DNA of 64,000 nt from Phenylobacterium sp. (GTDB taxonomy: Bacteria; Pseudomonadota; Alphaproteobacteria; Caulobacterales; Caulobacteraceae), in assembly GCF_030693405.1 (NCBI RefSeq), contig NZ_JAUYAW010000007.1, forward strand, positions 24,198 to 88,197, read 5' to 3'. Positions 48,243 to 60,638 of this stretch are shown in pieces; the stretch's first letter is position 1, and each line of letters opens with the position of its first letter. The notes beneath the pieces were generated by a model, which ran no database searches, was not told the DNA's origin, and saw only the letters and a list, made by a program, of their open reading frames with translations. A program made the position numbers and the translations under genes.

Positions 48243-51200
48243 GTCTCGAGCTTGAGCCCCAGGATGAGGCGGTGACGCCCGCCCGCCCGCGCCTGAAGCG
48301 CCGGCTGGCCGTCGCCGCTGTGGCCCTGGTCGCCCTGATCGGCATCCTCTTCGCCGCCGTACGGTTCGGCGCCATGGCGCCGCCGACCATGGGGCTGATC
48401 GAGGCGCGCACCGACGGGCTGGCCATCGGCCGCTTCGGCAATCTGAAGATCGAAGGGCTCGAGGGTGACCTGTTCCGCGATATCCGCATCCGCCGGTTGA
48501 CCATCACCGACGAGGACGGGGTCTGGCTCGAGGCCGACAACATCGCCTTGCAGTGGAACTATCTGGAGCTGCTGCGCCGGCGCTTTCATGCCGAACGGCT
48601 GACCGCCGAGGAGGTGAGGCTGCTGCGCAGGCCGACCCTGACGCCCAAGAAGGATGAAACCAGCGGGCTGCCGGTCCGTATCGTCGTCGACCAGGCCCGC
48701 CTGCGGCTGGCCGCTTCGCCGGAGTTCAGCTACGAGCGCGGCCTTTTCGACGTCACCGCCCAGCTCGACGTGCGTCGGAAGGGGCGGGGCCAGTCCGGGG
48801 AGATCAGCGCCCGCAGCCTGCTGCGGTCTGGGGATCACCTAGACGTCGCCTTCGATCTCGGCCCCCGGCGGCCGCTGCTGGTCGATGTTTCGGCGCTGGA
48901 GGCGCAAGGGGGCGCGATCGCCGGCGCCCTGGGCCTGCCCGCGGACCAGCCGTTCCGGCTTCGTATCGACGCCGCGGGCGAGGGGCCGGACGGGCGTTTC
49001 GAGGCCCTCGCCCAGTCCGGCGCCACGACCCCGCTGCGGGCCAATGGCGGCTGGAATGAGCTCGGCGGCCGGGCTGTCGGGCGGGTGTCGCTGGGCGCCT
49101 CAAGCCTCACGGCGCCCCTGGCGGCGCGCCTCGGCGACGAGGTCACCTTCGATATCCAGGGCCAAGGGGTTGAGGACGGCCTCTACGCCATGACCGCGCG
49201 CCTGGGGGCCGACAACCTGACGGCCCGGGCGGTCGGCCAGGTTCATCCCGGCGAGCGGCGGACAGGTCCCCAGGGCCTGAGCCTGGTGCTGCAGACACCG
49301 CAGCTCTCGCAGCTTACTGGCGGCCCCGAGATGGGCGCTACGCGACTGTCCGGCGTGCTGTCCGGAACGCCGCAGGAGCTCACCTTCGCGGGTGATGTGT
49401 CGGCCAGCGACCTTGCGACAGGCGGTTACAGTCTGGGGTCGGTGGCTGGTCCGGTGAGCCTGGAGCGCAATCGACGGGGGATCGCCATCGAGACCGACCT
49501 GCGGGGCGCGGGCGGGGCAGGCGAGGGATATCTGAACGCCTTGCTGGGCCCCCAACCGCGGGTCTTTCTGGACGCCGAGCGCCTGAATGACGGGCGTCTG
49601 CTGGTTCGTGAGCTGAACGCCACCGGTGACGGCCTTGCGGTTGAAGCCCGGGGCGGCCGTGGGCTGCTGGGCGGTTTGAACGCCCGGGGAACCGCACGTC
49701 TGTCGAATCTCGCTGCCGCGCGGGCCGGCGCGGCGGGGCTGGTGAACCTGACCTGGTCAGCCGAGCGCGGTCGCCGGGAAGGCCCCTGGAGCCTGCGTCT
49801 GGAAGGCCGCGGCGCCGACCTGGGCACAGGTTATGCCCAGCTTGACCGTCTCCTCGGGCCGACCCCGCACTTGCGGGCCCAGGCCGACTATGGCGGCGGT
49901 CGTCTCGCCCTGCAGGAGGCCAGGCTCAATGGCCGCGCCCTCGAGGCGCAGGCGGCAGGGGTCTATGGTCCCGAGGGTGACCTGCGGTTCAAGGTCGACT
50001 GGTCGGCTCAAGGCCCCCTGCAGGCTGGTCCCGCCGAGTTCGATGGATCGGCTGACGGCAGCGGCGCCCTGACCGGGACCGTCTCGGCGCCGAAACTCGA
50101 CCTGACCGCCCGGTTTGACGAGGTCGATCTGCCCCGTATGCCGCTGAGGCAGGCGGTCCTCACCCTGAGTTTCGGCCGCAGCCAGACCGCGGGCTCGGCA
50201 GGCCAGGTCACCCTGGCGGCTGAGAGCCAGTATGGCCCGGCCCGGGGCCGCGCCGACTTCGCCCTGCCCACCTCGGGCGTGGATCTTCGCCGTATCGATG
50301 TGGATGCGGGAGGGGTGACCTTACAGGGCGACCTCAGCCTGCGTCGCGCGACGCCGTCGCGGGCCGACCTGCGTCTGACCATCGGACCTGGCGCAATCCT
50401 GGCCCGCGGCGCGGTGACAGGCGAGGTTCAGATCGTCGATGGCGTGGATGCGCCCATGGCCGATCTCGATCTGCGGATACGTGACGCCGTCCCGGTGGGC
50501 AGCGAACTGGCCATCGTCGCCGGCCGGCTGAGCGCCCAGGGTCCGATGGACCAGCTGGCCTATGAGCTGTCGGCCAGCGGCGGCCATGGGGGCGAGCGCT
50601 GGGACGTGGCGGGCGGCGGCGCCCTGGCTGAGGCCGAGCGCGCCCGCACCCTGACCTTCATGGGGCGGGGCGCCTATGGGGGACGCGAAGTGTCCACCAT
50701 CCAGCCGGCCATCCTCCGCCTGGGGGGAGATGTCCGTACGGCGCGTATCCTCCTGGGGACCGAGGATGGCGGACGGGTGGACATCGACGGCCGACTGGCC
50801 GGGGCCATCGCCGATGTGGAAGCCGAGATCACCAATCTGGGTCTCGATGTCATCAACCCCGATCTGGCCGGACGGGTGAACGCCAACCTCACCCTGTCGG
50901 GCCGGGACGGCGAGCTGGTCGGCTCCCTTGGGGCCCGTCTGGCGGACGCCCGCGGGCGTGGGAGCCCCCGGATCCAGGGGCTGGATGGGGTGCTTGAGGT
51001 CGAGCTGAATGACGAGACCATGACCGTGAAGGCCGAGGTCAGCAATGAACAGGGGCTGCGCGCCGAGGCCGACCTGAACCTGCCCACGGAAGCCTCTGCC
51101 CGCCCGTTCCGGCTTGCGCTCGACCGGCGACGTCCCGTCAGCGGCCGCGTGTTCGCCGATGGGGATGTGGAGCCGCTCTGGGCCCTGCTGGTGGACGGCG

Positions 51201-52420
51201 ACCGCACCCTGGCCGGCCGGGTCCAGATCAATGGCCAGATCGCTGGCACACTGGCCGATCCCAGCCTGTCGGGCCGGGCCAGCCTGGAGAACGGGCGGTT
51301 CGACGATGCGCCGACCGGGCTGAGCCTTCGAGAGATGAGCGTCGCCGCCGTGCTGTCGGAACGGGTCATCGATGTCAGCCGAGCCCGCGGTGTGGACGGC
51401 TCCGGCGGGCGCGTTGACGGCGCGGGCCAGATCAGCCTCTACCGGGGCGGGGTCTCGGGCTTCCGCCTTCGTCTCGACGGCTTCCGACTGATCGACAACG
51501 ACATCGCCCAGGCCGACGCCAGCGGCGAAGTGACCATCAACCGCAACGCCGAGGGCAAGGTCCGCCTTTCGGGCGATCTGCGGGTGGACAATGCGGAGGT
51601 CGCCGCAGATCCGCCGACCCCTTCAGGCGTGGTCAGCATCGAGGTGGTGGAGCGCAATCGGCCGCTGGAGCTGGACCTGCGCCAGAACCTTCGCCTCCAG
51701 CCGCAACGGCAGGGCGAAGGCTGGGCCCTGGATGTCAGCCTAAATGCGCCGCGCGGCGTCTTCCTGCGGGGCCGGGGCCTCGACATGGAGATGTCGCTGG
51801 ACGCCCGGGTGACCGGGTCGACCGCCCGACCGATCCTGTCAGGACAGGCGCGGGTGGTGCGCGGCGACTACGAGTTCGCCGGCAAGCGGTTCGAGTTCGA
51901 TTCCCGTGGCGTGGTCTATCTGTCCACCTCGCCGGCCAATATCCGCCTGGACCTGACGGCGACCCGGGACGATCCGTCTCTGACCGCCGTGATCCGTGTC
52001 AGCGGGACTGCCGCCAAGCCGAGCATCCGCCTGACCTCAACGCCTGTGCTGCCGGACGACGAGGTGCTGTCGCAGGTGCTGTTCGGACGCTCGGCCTCGC
52101 AACTGTCCACCATCGAGGCGGCCCAGCTGGCCGCGGCCCTGTCGTCCCTCGCTGGCGGCGGCGGGTTCGACATCGTGGGCAACCTGCGGGAGTTCGCCGG
52201 CCTCGACCGCCTGAGCCTGGGCGGTGACGAGACGTCCGGGGTGACGGTGGCTGGGGGCAAGTACCTGACCGACGACGTCTATCTGGAGATCATCGGCGGG
52301 GGCCGTGGCGGCGCTACGGCTCAGGTCGAGTGGCAGGTGAGGCGCAACCTCTCCATCGTGTCGCGCCTGACGGGCGAGGGGGACAGCCGCCTCGCTGTCC
52401 GCTGGCGCCGGGACTACTGA
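48239..52420 (+). CDS. tamB: Translocation/assembly module inner-membrane protein TamB
   Basis: A 1393-residue protein starting at TTG within the tamA stop. A single N-terminal anchor (LAVAAVALVALIGILFAAV, residues about 22-40) is followed by a very long beta-rich periplasmic segment. The C terminus is the TamB/DUF490 domain, with AKPSIRLTSTPVLPDDEVLS and the terminal YLEIIGGGRGGATAQVEWQV. With TamA it forms the envelope-spanning TAM, now also linked to phospholipid transport to the outer membrane. The 3' end overlaps phhA by 7 bases, convergently. Confidence 0.95.
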   Translation: MSLELEPQDEAVTPARPRLKRRLAVAAVALVALIGILFAAVRFGAMAPPTMGLIEARTDGLAIGRFGNLKIEGLEGDLFRDIRIRRLTITDEDGVWLEADNIALQWNYLELLRRRFHAERLTAEEVRLLRRPTLTPKKDETSGLPVRIVVDQARLRLAASPEFSYERGLFDVTAQLDVRRKGRGQSGEISARSLLRSGDHLDVAFDLGPRRPLLVDVSALEAQGGAIAGALGLPADQPFRLRIDAAGEGPDGRFEALAQSGATTPLRANGGWNELGGRAVGRVSLGASSLTAPLAARLGDEVTFDIQGQGVEDGLYAMTARLGADNLTARAVGQVHPGERRTGPQGLSLVLQTPQLSQLTGGPEMGATRLSGVLSGTPQELTFAGDVSASDLATGGYSLGSVAGPVSLERNRRGIAIETDLRGAGGAGEGYLNALLGPQPRVFLDAERLNDGRLLVRELNATGDGLAVEARGGRGLLGGLNARGTARLSNLAAARAGAAGLVNLTWSAERGRREGPWSLRLEGRGADLGTGYAQLDRLLGPTPHLRAQADYGGGRLALQEARLNGRALEAQAAGVYGPEGDLRFKVDWSAQGPLQAGPAEFDGSADGSGALTGTVSAPKLDLTARFDEVDLPRMPLRQAVLTLSFGRSQTAGSAGQVTLAAESQYGPARGRADFALPTSGVDLRRIDVDAGGVTLQGDLSLRRATPSRADLRLTIGPGAILARGAVTGEVQIVDGVDAPMADLDLRIRDAVPVGSELAIVAGRLSAQGPMDQLAYELSASGGHGGERWDVAGGGALAEAERARTLTFMGRGAYGGREVSTIQPAILRLGGDVRTARILLGTEDGGRVDIDGRLAGAIADVEAEITNLGLDVINPDLAGRVNANLTLSGRDGELVGSLGARLADARGRGSPRIQGLDGVLEVELNDETMTVKAEVSNEQGLRAEADLNLPTEASARPFRLALDRRRPVSGRVFADGDVEPLWALLVDGDRTLAGRVQINGQIAGTLADPSLSGRASLENGRFDDAPTGLSLREMSVAAVLSERVIDVSRARGVDGSGGRVDGAGQISLYRGGVSGFRLRLDGFRLIDNDIAQADASGEVTINRNAEGKVRLSGDLRVDNAEVAADPPTPSGVVSIEVVERNRPLELDLRQNLRLQPQRQGEGWALDVSLNAPRGVFLRGRGLDMEMSLDARVTGSTARPILSGQARVVRGDYEFAGKRFEFDSRGVVYLSTSPANIRLDLTATRDDPSLTAVIRVSGTAAKPSIRLTSTPVLPDDEVLSQVLFGRSASQLSTIEAAQLAAALSSLAGGGGFDIVGNLREFAGLDRLSLGGDETSGVTVAGGKYLTDDVYLEIIGGGRGGATAQVEWQVRRNLSIVSRLTGEGDSRLAVRWRRDY

Positions 52421-53283
52421 GGATCCGAGCGACTCAGATGGTAGGTCTGGCTTCCGCGATGAATGATCCCATCGGCTCGGGCCACCTCGCCGATCGGGAT
52501 GTCATCTAGGCTCTCCAGCGCCTCATAGATGGGTCCGAAATCCTGCAGACTGGCGGCCAGCAGCTCCTCCAGCGAGGGGATGACGAAGTAGGTCGGCTGG
52601 AAGTCGTCGATCCGGTAGGGCGTGCGCATCACCCGGACGAGGTCGAAGTCCAGGCGATGGGGCGATGGATCGTCCAGGCAGAACACCGACTCCGCCCGGG
52701 ACGAGACGATTCCGGCGCCATAGATGCGCAGCCCAGCGTCGGTGCGCATCAGGCCGAACTCCACCGTGTGCCAGTAGAGGCGGGCGAGGTGGGCCAGATG
52801 ACCCTTGCTGAGCGCCCGCATGCCGCCGCGGCCATAGGCGGCCATATAGTCGGCGAACACGGGATCGGTGAGCATCGGCACATGGCCGAACACGTCGTGA
52901 AAGACGTCAGGCTCCTGCAGATAGTCCAGCTGGTCACGGGTGCGGATGAACCGCCCCGCGGGAAAGCGGCGATTGGCCAGGTGCTCGAAGAAGACGGCGT
53001 CCGGGACCAGACCTGGGACCGCGACCACCTGCCAACCGGTCAGGCCCATCAGCTGGGCGTTGATCTGGCGAAAGTCAGGAATGCCGTCGCCATGCAGGTC
53101 CAGGGCTTCGAGTCCCCTGAGGAAGGGCTCGCATGCGCGGTCCTGAAGGAGCGCCGTCTGGCGCTCATAGAGGGTGGTCCAGACCTGGTGTTCGGCGCGG
53201 GAATAGGTGTCCCAGCCCTGATCGATGGTCCAGTCGGCGCCGGCGCCGGATGGTGGCTCAGATGAAGTGTGGCTCCCGTCCAT
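52414..53283 (-). CDS. phhA: Phenylalanine 4-monooxygenase
   Basis: A 289-residue pterin-dependent iron hydroxylase converting phenylalanine to tyrosine. The iron ligands are visible in FHDVFGHVPML (two His) and in YWHTVEFGLM (Glu). WTIDQGWDTYSRAEHQVW is the family start. ATG 53283 gives the usual bacterial length; a longer TTG frame from 53343 crosses an 18-base palindrome, so ATG is preferred, though no good ribosome binding site is seen. It is a single gene, convergent with tamB. Confidence 0.95.
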   Translation of the reverse strand: MDGSHTSSEPPSGAGADWTIDQGWDTYSRAEHQVWTTLYERQTALLQDRACEPFLRGLEALDLHGDGIPDFRQINAQLMGLTGWQVVAVPGLVPDAVFFEHLANRRFPAGRFIRTRDQLDYLQEPDVFHDVFGHVPMLTDPVFADYMAAYGRGGMRALSKGHLAHLARLYWHTVEFGLMRTDAGLRIYGAGIVSSRAESVFCLDDPSPHRLDFDLVRVMRTPYRIDDFQPTYFVIPSLEELLAASLQDFGPIYEALESLDDIPIGEVARADGIIHRGSQTYHLSRSDPQ

Positions 53284-53325
53284 AGGGAGAGAATGCGCTG
53301 GGTGCGCGGAAATATCCGTTCGAAT

Positions 53326-53343
53326 TTGACGTGAAAACGTCAA
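53326..53343. promoter_or_regulatory. Palindromic operator candidate upstream of phhA
   Basis: TTGACGTGAAAACGTCAA is a perfect 7-bp inverted repeat with 4-base spacer, 43 bases before the phhA ATG. Aromatic-acid genes are often controlled by PhhR/TyrR or Lrp-type proteins; which one fits is unknown. Confidence 0.5.
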
Positions 53344-53364
53344 TCGACGGATTAAAAATTGCGC

Positions 53365-53694
53365 CTAGTGGCTGATCCGGGGGCGCAGCGTGTAGTGGTC
53401 GCCGTGGAAGGAATCGAACAGCAGGGCGGCCTGAGGGTGAGCGACCGGCTCGCCTGTCTCATCGGGCAGAAGGTTCTGCTCGGAGACATAGGCCACGTAG
53501 GCGCTTTCCTGGTTCTCGGCCAGCAGGTGGTAGAAGGGCTGATCCTTGTGCGGGCGCACGTCCACGGGAATCGACAGCCACCAGTCTTCGCTGTTGGCGA
53601 ACTCGGGATCGACATCGAAGATCACGCCCCGGAAGGGGAAGATCCTGTGCCGGACCACCTGACCAATGGCGTACTTGGCGCGACGAGGTTCCAT
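53365..53694 (-). CDS. hspQ: Heat shock protein HspQ
   Basis: A 109-residue small protein of the HspQ/YccV family, which in E. coli binds hemimethylated DNA and modulates Lon degradation. Family blocks are KYAIGQVVRHRIFPFRGVIFDVDPEF (read in two parts), WWLSIPVDVRPHKDQPFYHLL, and AYVSEQNLLPD. It precedes phhA by 82 bases on the same strand but has its own likely transcript. No heat-shock promoter motif stands out upstream. Confidence 0.92.
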   Translation of the reverse strand: MEPRRAKYAIGQVVRHRIFPFRGVIFDVDPEFANSEDWWLSIPVDVRPHKDQPFYHLLAENQESAYVAYVSEQNLLPDETGEPVAHPQAALLFDSFHGDHYTLRPRISH

Positions 53695-53859
53695 GACAGG
53701 GGTTTGTACACCACGTTTTCTGACCGGGAGGTGAACGTAATCATCCTGTCATGTGGCGCAAGGCGACGCCTTTCGGCGGGCGAGTACGCTTGCTACAGTC
53801 GCCTCTGAAACGAGCCGGCGGTCTTTTCTGACCGGCTGCAAAGGGACAGGTGGCGGTCC

Positions 53860-54956
53860 ATGTCAGAGGCGCCGAGAGCGCCCGACACCAGGTTGCGTGC
53901 GCGGGACAAGACGACCAGGGACGGGCCCTGCTATGCGGCCCTCGACCTTGGGACCAACAATTGCCGGCTGCTGATCGCCACCCCGTCGGCTGGCGGGTTC
54001 CGGGTGGTCGAGGCCTATTCGCGAATCGTGCGGCTGGGGGAGGGACTTTCCCAGACGGGCCGCCTGTCGGATGCGGCCATGGACCGCGCCCTGGCCGCCC
54101 TGGCGGTCAGCGCCGAGAAGGTGCGCCGCCGGCGCGTTGTCAAGCTGCGCGCCGTGGCTACCCAGGCCTGCCGTTCGGCGACGAATGGCGAGGCCTTTGT
54201 GGCCCGCGTCGCCCAGGAGACGGGCCTGAATCTGCAGGTCATCACCCCGCACGAGGAGGCCCGCCTGTCGGTGGCCGGCTGCCTCGGCCTGCTCGACCGG
54301 GAGGCGCAGGCCGCCCTGGTGGTGGATGTGGGCGGCGGCTCCACCGAAATGTCCTGGGTCGATCTTAGCGGCGCGCCCCAGGCGGCCGACAAGACTCCCC
54401 CGATCAAGGCCTGGCTCTCCATTCCGATCGGGGTCGTGACCCTGGCCGAGCGCTTTCCTGAGGGCGACGCCCCAACCCAACAGTGGTTCCGGGCCATGGT
54501 CGAGGCGGTCAAGGCCGAGATCAGCGCCTTCCGCCGGGCTGAGTCCCTGCGGCCGGTCTTTGAGGCCGATGGAGCCCATCTGGTGGGAACCTCGGGCGCC
54601 ATCACCAGCCTGGCGGGCCTGCATCTGGGGCTGGAGCGCTATGACCGCTCGCGGGTGGATGGCATCTGGATGACCCGCGCCGATTGCGACCGGGCCGCCG
54701 ACAGGCTGCTGGCCCTGACCCCGGCCGAGCGGGCTCAGCAGCCCTGCATCGGGCCGGACCGCGCCGATCTGGTCCTGGCCGGCGCCGCCATCCTTCAGGC
54801 AGTGCAGGAGCTCTGGCCGTGCTCGCGGGTTCGGGTGGCGGACCGTGGATTGCGCGAAGGCGTGCTAATCTCGCTGATGTCCGATAAGGGCGGGCGACGA
54901 CGTCGCCGTCGCGGCCCCCGCCGCCGCCGGGCGGGCGACAGCAGCAAGGCGCCAGC

Positions 54957-54960
<4 letters not shown>
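53860..54960 (+). CDS. Ppx/GppA family phosphatase
   Basis: A 366-residue protein of the actin-like exopolyphosphatase/pppGpp phosphatase family. The nucleotide-binding signatures are CYAALDLGTNNCRLLIA and VVDVGGGSTEMSWVD. It ends in an Arg-rich tail (GGRRRRRRGPRRRRAG), unusual for the family and possibly RNA- or polyphosphate-binding. The 3' end overlaps the rlmE start (ATGA). It may cut polyphosphate or pppGpp; sequence alone does not separate the two. Confidence 0.92.
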
Positions 54961-57226
<2,266 letters not shown>

Positions 57227-57229
57227 GCC

Positions 57230-57625
57230 ATGACCATGGCCATCGAGCTGAAGCTGCTCGCCGTCGCCGTCCTGATCGGGCTTGTTCAGATCCTCTGGGG
57301 CGCGGCCGCCGCACGCCGCCAGCAGGGTCTGACGTGGGCGGCCGGTCCGCGGGACGAGGTGCGGCCCATCGATGGGGTCGCAGCCCGCCTCGACCGGGCC
57401 CTGCGCAACTTCCTCGAGACGTTCCCCCTCTTCGCCGTCGCGGTGATCGTCGCCTATCTGGGCGGCAAGCTGGGGGACCTGACCCTGTGGGGCAGCATCA
57501 CCTATGTGGTCGCCCGCGCCCTCTATGTCCCGATCTATGCCGCCGGGATTCCCATGGTGCGGAGCCTCGTCTGGTTCGCCGCCATGATCGGGCTCGGCAT
57601 GGTGGTCGCGGCCATTTTCCTGTGA
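57230..57625 (+). CDS. MAPEG family membrane protein
   Basis: A 131-residue protein with four predicted transmembrane segments. The MAPEG feature RLDRALRNFLETFPLFAV, followed by YVVARALYVPIYAAG, is seen. Such proteins are membrane-bound glutathione transferase or eicosanoid-enzyme homologues; bacterial roles are mostly unknown. It begins 3 bases after guaB and is followed after 9 bases by the RsmB-like gene, probably one operon. Confidence 0.88.
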   Translation: MTMAIELKLLAVAVLIGLVQILWGAAAARRQQGLTWAAGPRDEVRPIDGVAARLDRALRNFLETFPLFAVAVIVAYLGGKLGDLTLWGSITYVVARALYVPIYAAGIPMVRSLVWFAAMIGLGMVVAAIFL

Positions 57626-57634
57626 GGCGACCCA

Positions 57635-58915
57635 GTGCGTGACGGCGGACGCCTGGCTGCGGCCATAGAGGTTCTCGACGACATCGAAACCCGCCACCGA
57701 CCGGCGCGCCTGGCCCTGAAGACCTGGGGCGAGCGTTCGCGGTTCGCCGGGTCCAAGGACCGGGCCTTTGTCTCAGGCCTGGTGCTGGATGTCCTGCGCA
57801 AGCGACGCTCTCTGGGTTGGCGGATGGGCGCCGACACCAACCGCGCCGCGGCGATCGCCGCCCTGAAGTTCGAGTGGGGCTGGACGAGCCAGGCGATCGC
57901 CGAGGCCTGCGCCGACGAGGAACACGGTCCAGGCGCCCTCAGCGCGGCTGAGGCTGCGGCCCTCGAGGCGCCGGCTGATTTGGTGGCCGCCCCTGATCCC
58001 GTGCGCGGCGACTATCCCGACTGGCTGGACGAAGACCTGGGCCGCGCCTTTGGCGATCGCCGGGTCGCCGAGGCTCAGGCGCTCGCCCAGCGGGCGCCGG
58101 TCGATCTGCGGGTCAATCTGCTGAAAACCGATCCCATTCGCGCCCTGAAGGCGCTTTCGCCCCTGGGGCCAGAAACCGTCGACCTGCTGGAAGGCGCCAT
58201 CCGGATGCCGGCGCCCGACCCGTCGCGGCGGGCCGGCGCGGTGGAGACCATCCCCGCCTTCTCCAAGGGCTGGTTCGAAGTGCAGGACCTGGGCTCTCAG
58301 ATCGCGGCGGCCTGCGCCGGCGAGGTGAAGGGGCGTCAGGTCCTCGACCTTTGCGCCGGAGGCGGCGGCAAGACCCTGGCCCTCGCCTCAGCCATGAGCA
58401 ACACCGGCCAGATCTACGCCTACGACTCTGACGCCCGGCGGCTGACCGACACCATTCGCAGAGGGGAACGGGCAGGGGTTCGCAACCTGCAGATCCGTTC
58501 GCCGGTGAACGCCGAGCCCCTGGCGGGTCTGGAAGGCAAGATGGACGTCGTGTTCATCGACGCCCCCTGCTCAGGCTCAGGCTCCTGGCGCCGTCATCCG
58601 GACACCAAGTGGCGTCTGAGCCCCGAAGCGCTGGAGCGCCGCATGGCTGACCAGGACCAGGTGCTGGATCACGGGGCCACCTTCGTGCGCCCCGGGGGAC
58701 GCATCATCTATGTGACCTGCTCCATCCTCCCCCGCGAGGACGAGGACCGGGTGGAGGCCTTCCTGGCCCGGCAGGCCGGGGCCTTTACCGTCCGGCCCGC
58801 CACCGAACGCTCCGAACTTGCCCCCTGGCTCACGCCGCAGGGCTATCTGCGCCTGACGCCGGCCGGCGCCCAGACCGATGGCTTCTTCGTCGCCGTGCTG
58901 GAGCGTGCGCGCTAA
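57635..58915 (+). CDS. RsmB/NOP-family 16S rRNA cytosine-5 methyltransferase
   Basis: A 426-residue protein starting at GTG. An N-terminal NusB-like RNA-binding part precedes the SAM fold (QVLDLCAGGGGKTLALASAM). The two active cysteines of m5C methyltransferases are in DAPCSGSGSWRRHPDTKW and VTCSILPREDEDRV. The target is most likely rRNA, by family; the exact base is not certain. It overlaps no gene but lies close to both MAPEG and guaA. Confidence 0.92.
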   Translation: MRDGGRLAAAIEVLDDIETRHRPARLALKTWGERSRFAGSKDRAFVSGLVLDVLRKRRSLGWRMGADTNRAAAIAALKFEWGWTSQAIAEACADEEHGPGALSAAEAAALEAPADLVAAPDPVRGDYPDWLDEDLGRAFGDRRVAEAQALAQRAPVDLRVNLLKTDPIRALKALSPLGPETVDLLEGAIRMPAPDPSRRAGAVETIPAFSKGWFEVQDLGSQIAAACAGEVKGRQVLDLCAGGGGKTLALASAMSNTGQIYAYDSDARRLTDTIRRGERAGVRNLQIRSPVNAEPLAGLEGKMDVVFIDAPCSGSGSWRRHPDTKWRLSPEALERRMADQDQVLDHGATFVRPGGRIIYVTCSILPREDEDRVEAFLARQAGAFTVRPATERSELAPWLTPQGYLRLTPAGAQTDGFFVAVLERAR

Positions 58916-58942
58916 ACCGACCGAATGACCAAGGCCTCCGCC

Positions 58943-60511
58943 ATGACCGAGCTTCTCGAACCCAACCACGAGCGCGTCCTGATCGTCGATTTCGGCAGCC
59001 AGGTGACCCAGCTGATCGCCCGGCGCCTGCGGGAGAACGGCGTCTATTGCGAGATCCATCCCTACGACAAGATCGAGGCGATGCTGGATGTCTATGCGCC
59101 CAAGGCGGTCATCCTGTCCGGCGGACCGGCCAGCGCCCATGAGGACGAGGCGCCTAAGGTCACGCCTCGGGTCTTCGAGCTCGGCGTGCCGGTGCTGGGC
59201 ATCTGCTATGGCGAGATGCACATGTGCGCCAAGCTGGGCGGGGCGGTGGAGAGCGGCCACCACCGGGAGTTCGGCCGTGCCGAAATTCTGATCGAGCGGG
59301 AAAGCCCGCTGCTAGACGGCCTGGGCGGGGTGGGCGCCAAGGAGACCGTCTGGATGAGCCATGGTGACAAGATCACCGCCATTCCTGAGGGTTTCCACGT
59401 CGTGGCCGCCTCGGAGGGCTCGCCCTACGCCGTGATCGCCGACGAGGGGCGGCGCTTTTACGGCATCCAGTTCCATCCGGAGGTCGCCCATACGCCGCGC
59501 GGGGCGCTGATCCTGCGCAACTTCACCCACAAGATCGCCGGTCTGAAGGGCGACTGGACCATGAAGGCCTTCCGCCAGGAGATGGTCGAGCGCATTCGCG
59601 AGCAGGTGGGCGAGGGCAAGGTGATCTGCGGCCTGTCGGGCGGGGTCGATTCCTCGGTGGCGGCGGTCCTGATCCATGAGGCCATTGGCGACCAGCTGAC
59701 CTGCGTCTTCGTCGATACGGGCCTCCTGCGGCACAATGAGGCCGAGCAGGTCGTGACCATGTTCCGCGACCACTACAACATCCCCCTGATCCATGTGGAC
59801 GCGGGCGAGCAGTTCCTGGGCGAGCTGGCTGGCGTCTCTGACCCCGAGACCAAGCGTAAGACCATCGGGCGGCTGTTCGTCGAGGTCTTTGACCGCGAGG
59901 CCGCCAAGATCGAAGGCGCCGCCTTCCTCGCCCAGGGCACCCTCTATCCCGACGTGATCGAGAGCGTCTCGGCCCGGGGCGGCCCCTCGGCGGTGATCAA
60001 GAGCCACCACAATGTCGGCGGCCTGCCGGACTATATGAAGCTCAAGCTCGTGGAGCCCCTGCGGGAGCTGTTCAAGGACGAGGTCCGGGCGCTCGGCGTC
60101 GAGCTTGGCCTGCCGCCAGCCTTCGTCGGCCGCCATCCGTTCCCCGGGCCGGGCCTGGCCATCCGCATTCCCGGCGAGATCACGCCTGAAGCCGTGGCGG
60201 TGTTGCAGCAGGCCGACGCCATCTATCTCGACGAAATCCGCAAGGCGGGACTCTATGACTCGATCTGGCAGGCCTTCGCCGTCCTGCTCCCGGTGAAGAC
60301 GGTCGGCGTCATGGGCGACGCCCGCACCTACGAAAATGTCTGCGCTCTGCGCGCGGTCACCTCGACAGACGGCATGACCGCCGACTTCTTCGAGTTCCCC
60401 TGGGAGGTCTTGGGCAAGGCCGCCACCCGGATCATCAACGAGGTCCGCGGCGTCAACCGTGTCGTCTATGACGTGACGTCGAAACCGCCGGGCACGATCG
60501 AGTGGGAATGA
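58943..60511 (+). CDS. guaA: GMP synthase (glutamine-hydrolysing)
   Basis: A 522-residue enzyme making GMP from XMP with glutamine-derived ammonia. The N-terminal glutaminase shows [18 protein letters not shown] and the nucleophile motif [15 protein letters not shown], with His-Glu in [10 protein letters not shown]. The ATP-PPi domain has [18 protein letters not shown], and the dimer domain ends [11 protein letters not shown]. The residue four after the active Cys is Met, where class I glutaminases nearly always have Gln. ATG 58943 has AAGG at 8 bases; ATG 58925 is the alternative. Its 3' end is the probable attachment site of the island that follows. Confidence 0.97.
   Translation: MTELLEPNHERVLIVDFGSQVTQLIARRLRENGVYCEIHPYDKIEAMLDVYAPKAVILSGGPASAHEDEAPKVTPRVFELGVPVLGICYGEMHMCAKLGGAVESGHHREFGRAEILIERESPLLDGLGGVGAKETVWMSHGDKITAIPEGFHVVAASEGSPYAVIADEGRRFYGIQFHPEVAHTPRGALILRNFTHKIAGLKGDWTMKAFRQEMVERIREQVGEGKVICGLSGGVDSSVAAVLIHEAIGDQLTCVFVDTGLLRHNEAEQVVTMFRDHYNIPLIHVDAGEQFLGELAGVSDPETKRKTIGRLFVEVFDREAAKIEGAAFLAQGTLYPDVIESVSARGGPSAVIKSHHNVGGLPDYMKLKLVEPLRELFKDEVRALGVELGLPPAFVGRHPFPGPGLAIRIPGEITPEAVAVLQQADAIYLDEIRKAGLYDSIWQAFAVLLPVKTVGVMGDARTYENVCALRAVTSTDGMTADFFEFPWEVLGKAATRIINEVRGVNRVVYDVTSKPPGTIEWE
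60494..60511 (+). other. Candidate attL at the 3' end of guaA
   Basis: The last codons of guaA (GATCGAGTGGGAATGA at 60496-60511) match the 3' end region used by many guaA-integrating islands. A tyrosine integrase starts 293 bases later. The second copy (attR) would lie beyond the right edge, so the site is inferred from position and family knowledge. Confidence 0.6.
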
Positions 60512-60514
60512 TTC

Positions 60515-60530
60515 AGGCCCGTTTGGGCCT
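60515..60530. terminator. Small hairpin after guaA
   Basis: AGGCCC-GTTT-GGGCCT (60515-60530) is a 6-bp stem right after the guaA stop, without a T-run. It may end the guaA transcript weakly or belong to the attachment region. Confidence 0.4.
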
Positions 60531-60638
60531 ATCGGCATCTTTCGCCAAAGTGCCACTAAGCTACTGAAATAAAAAAGTTATCTTCCGGCATCTATCGAGA
60601 TCAATCGGGGGGCAGCGGCTCGCGCTGACGGCCTGCGC

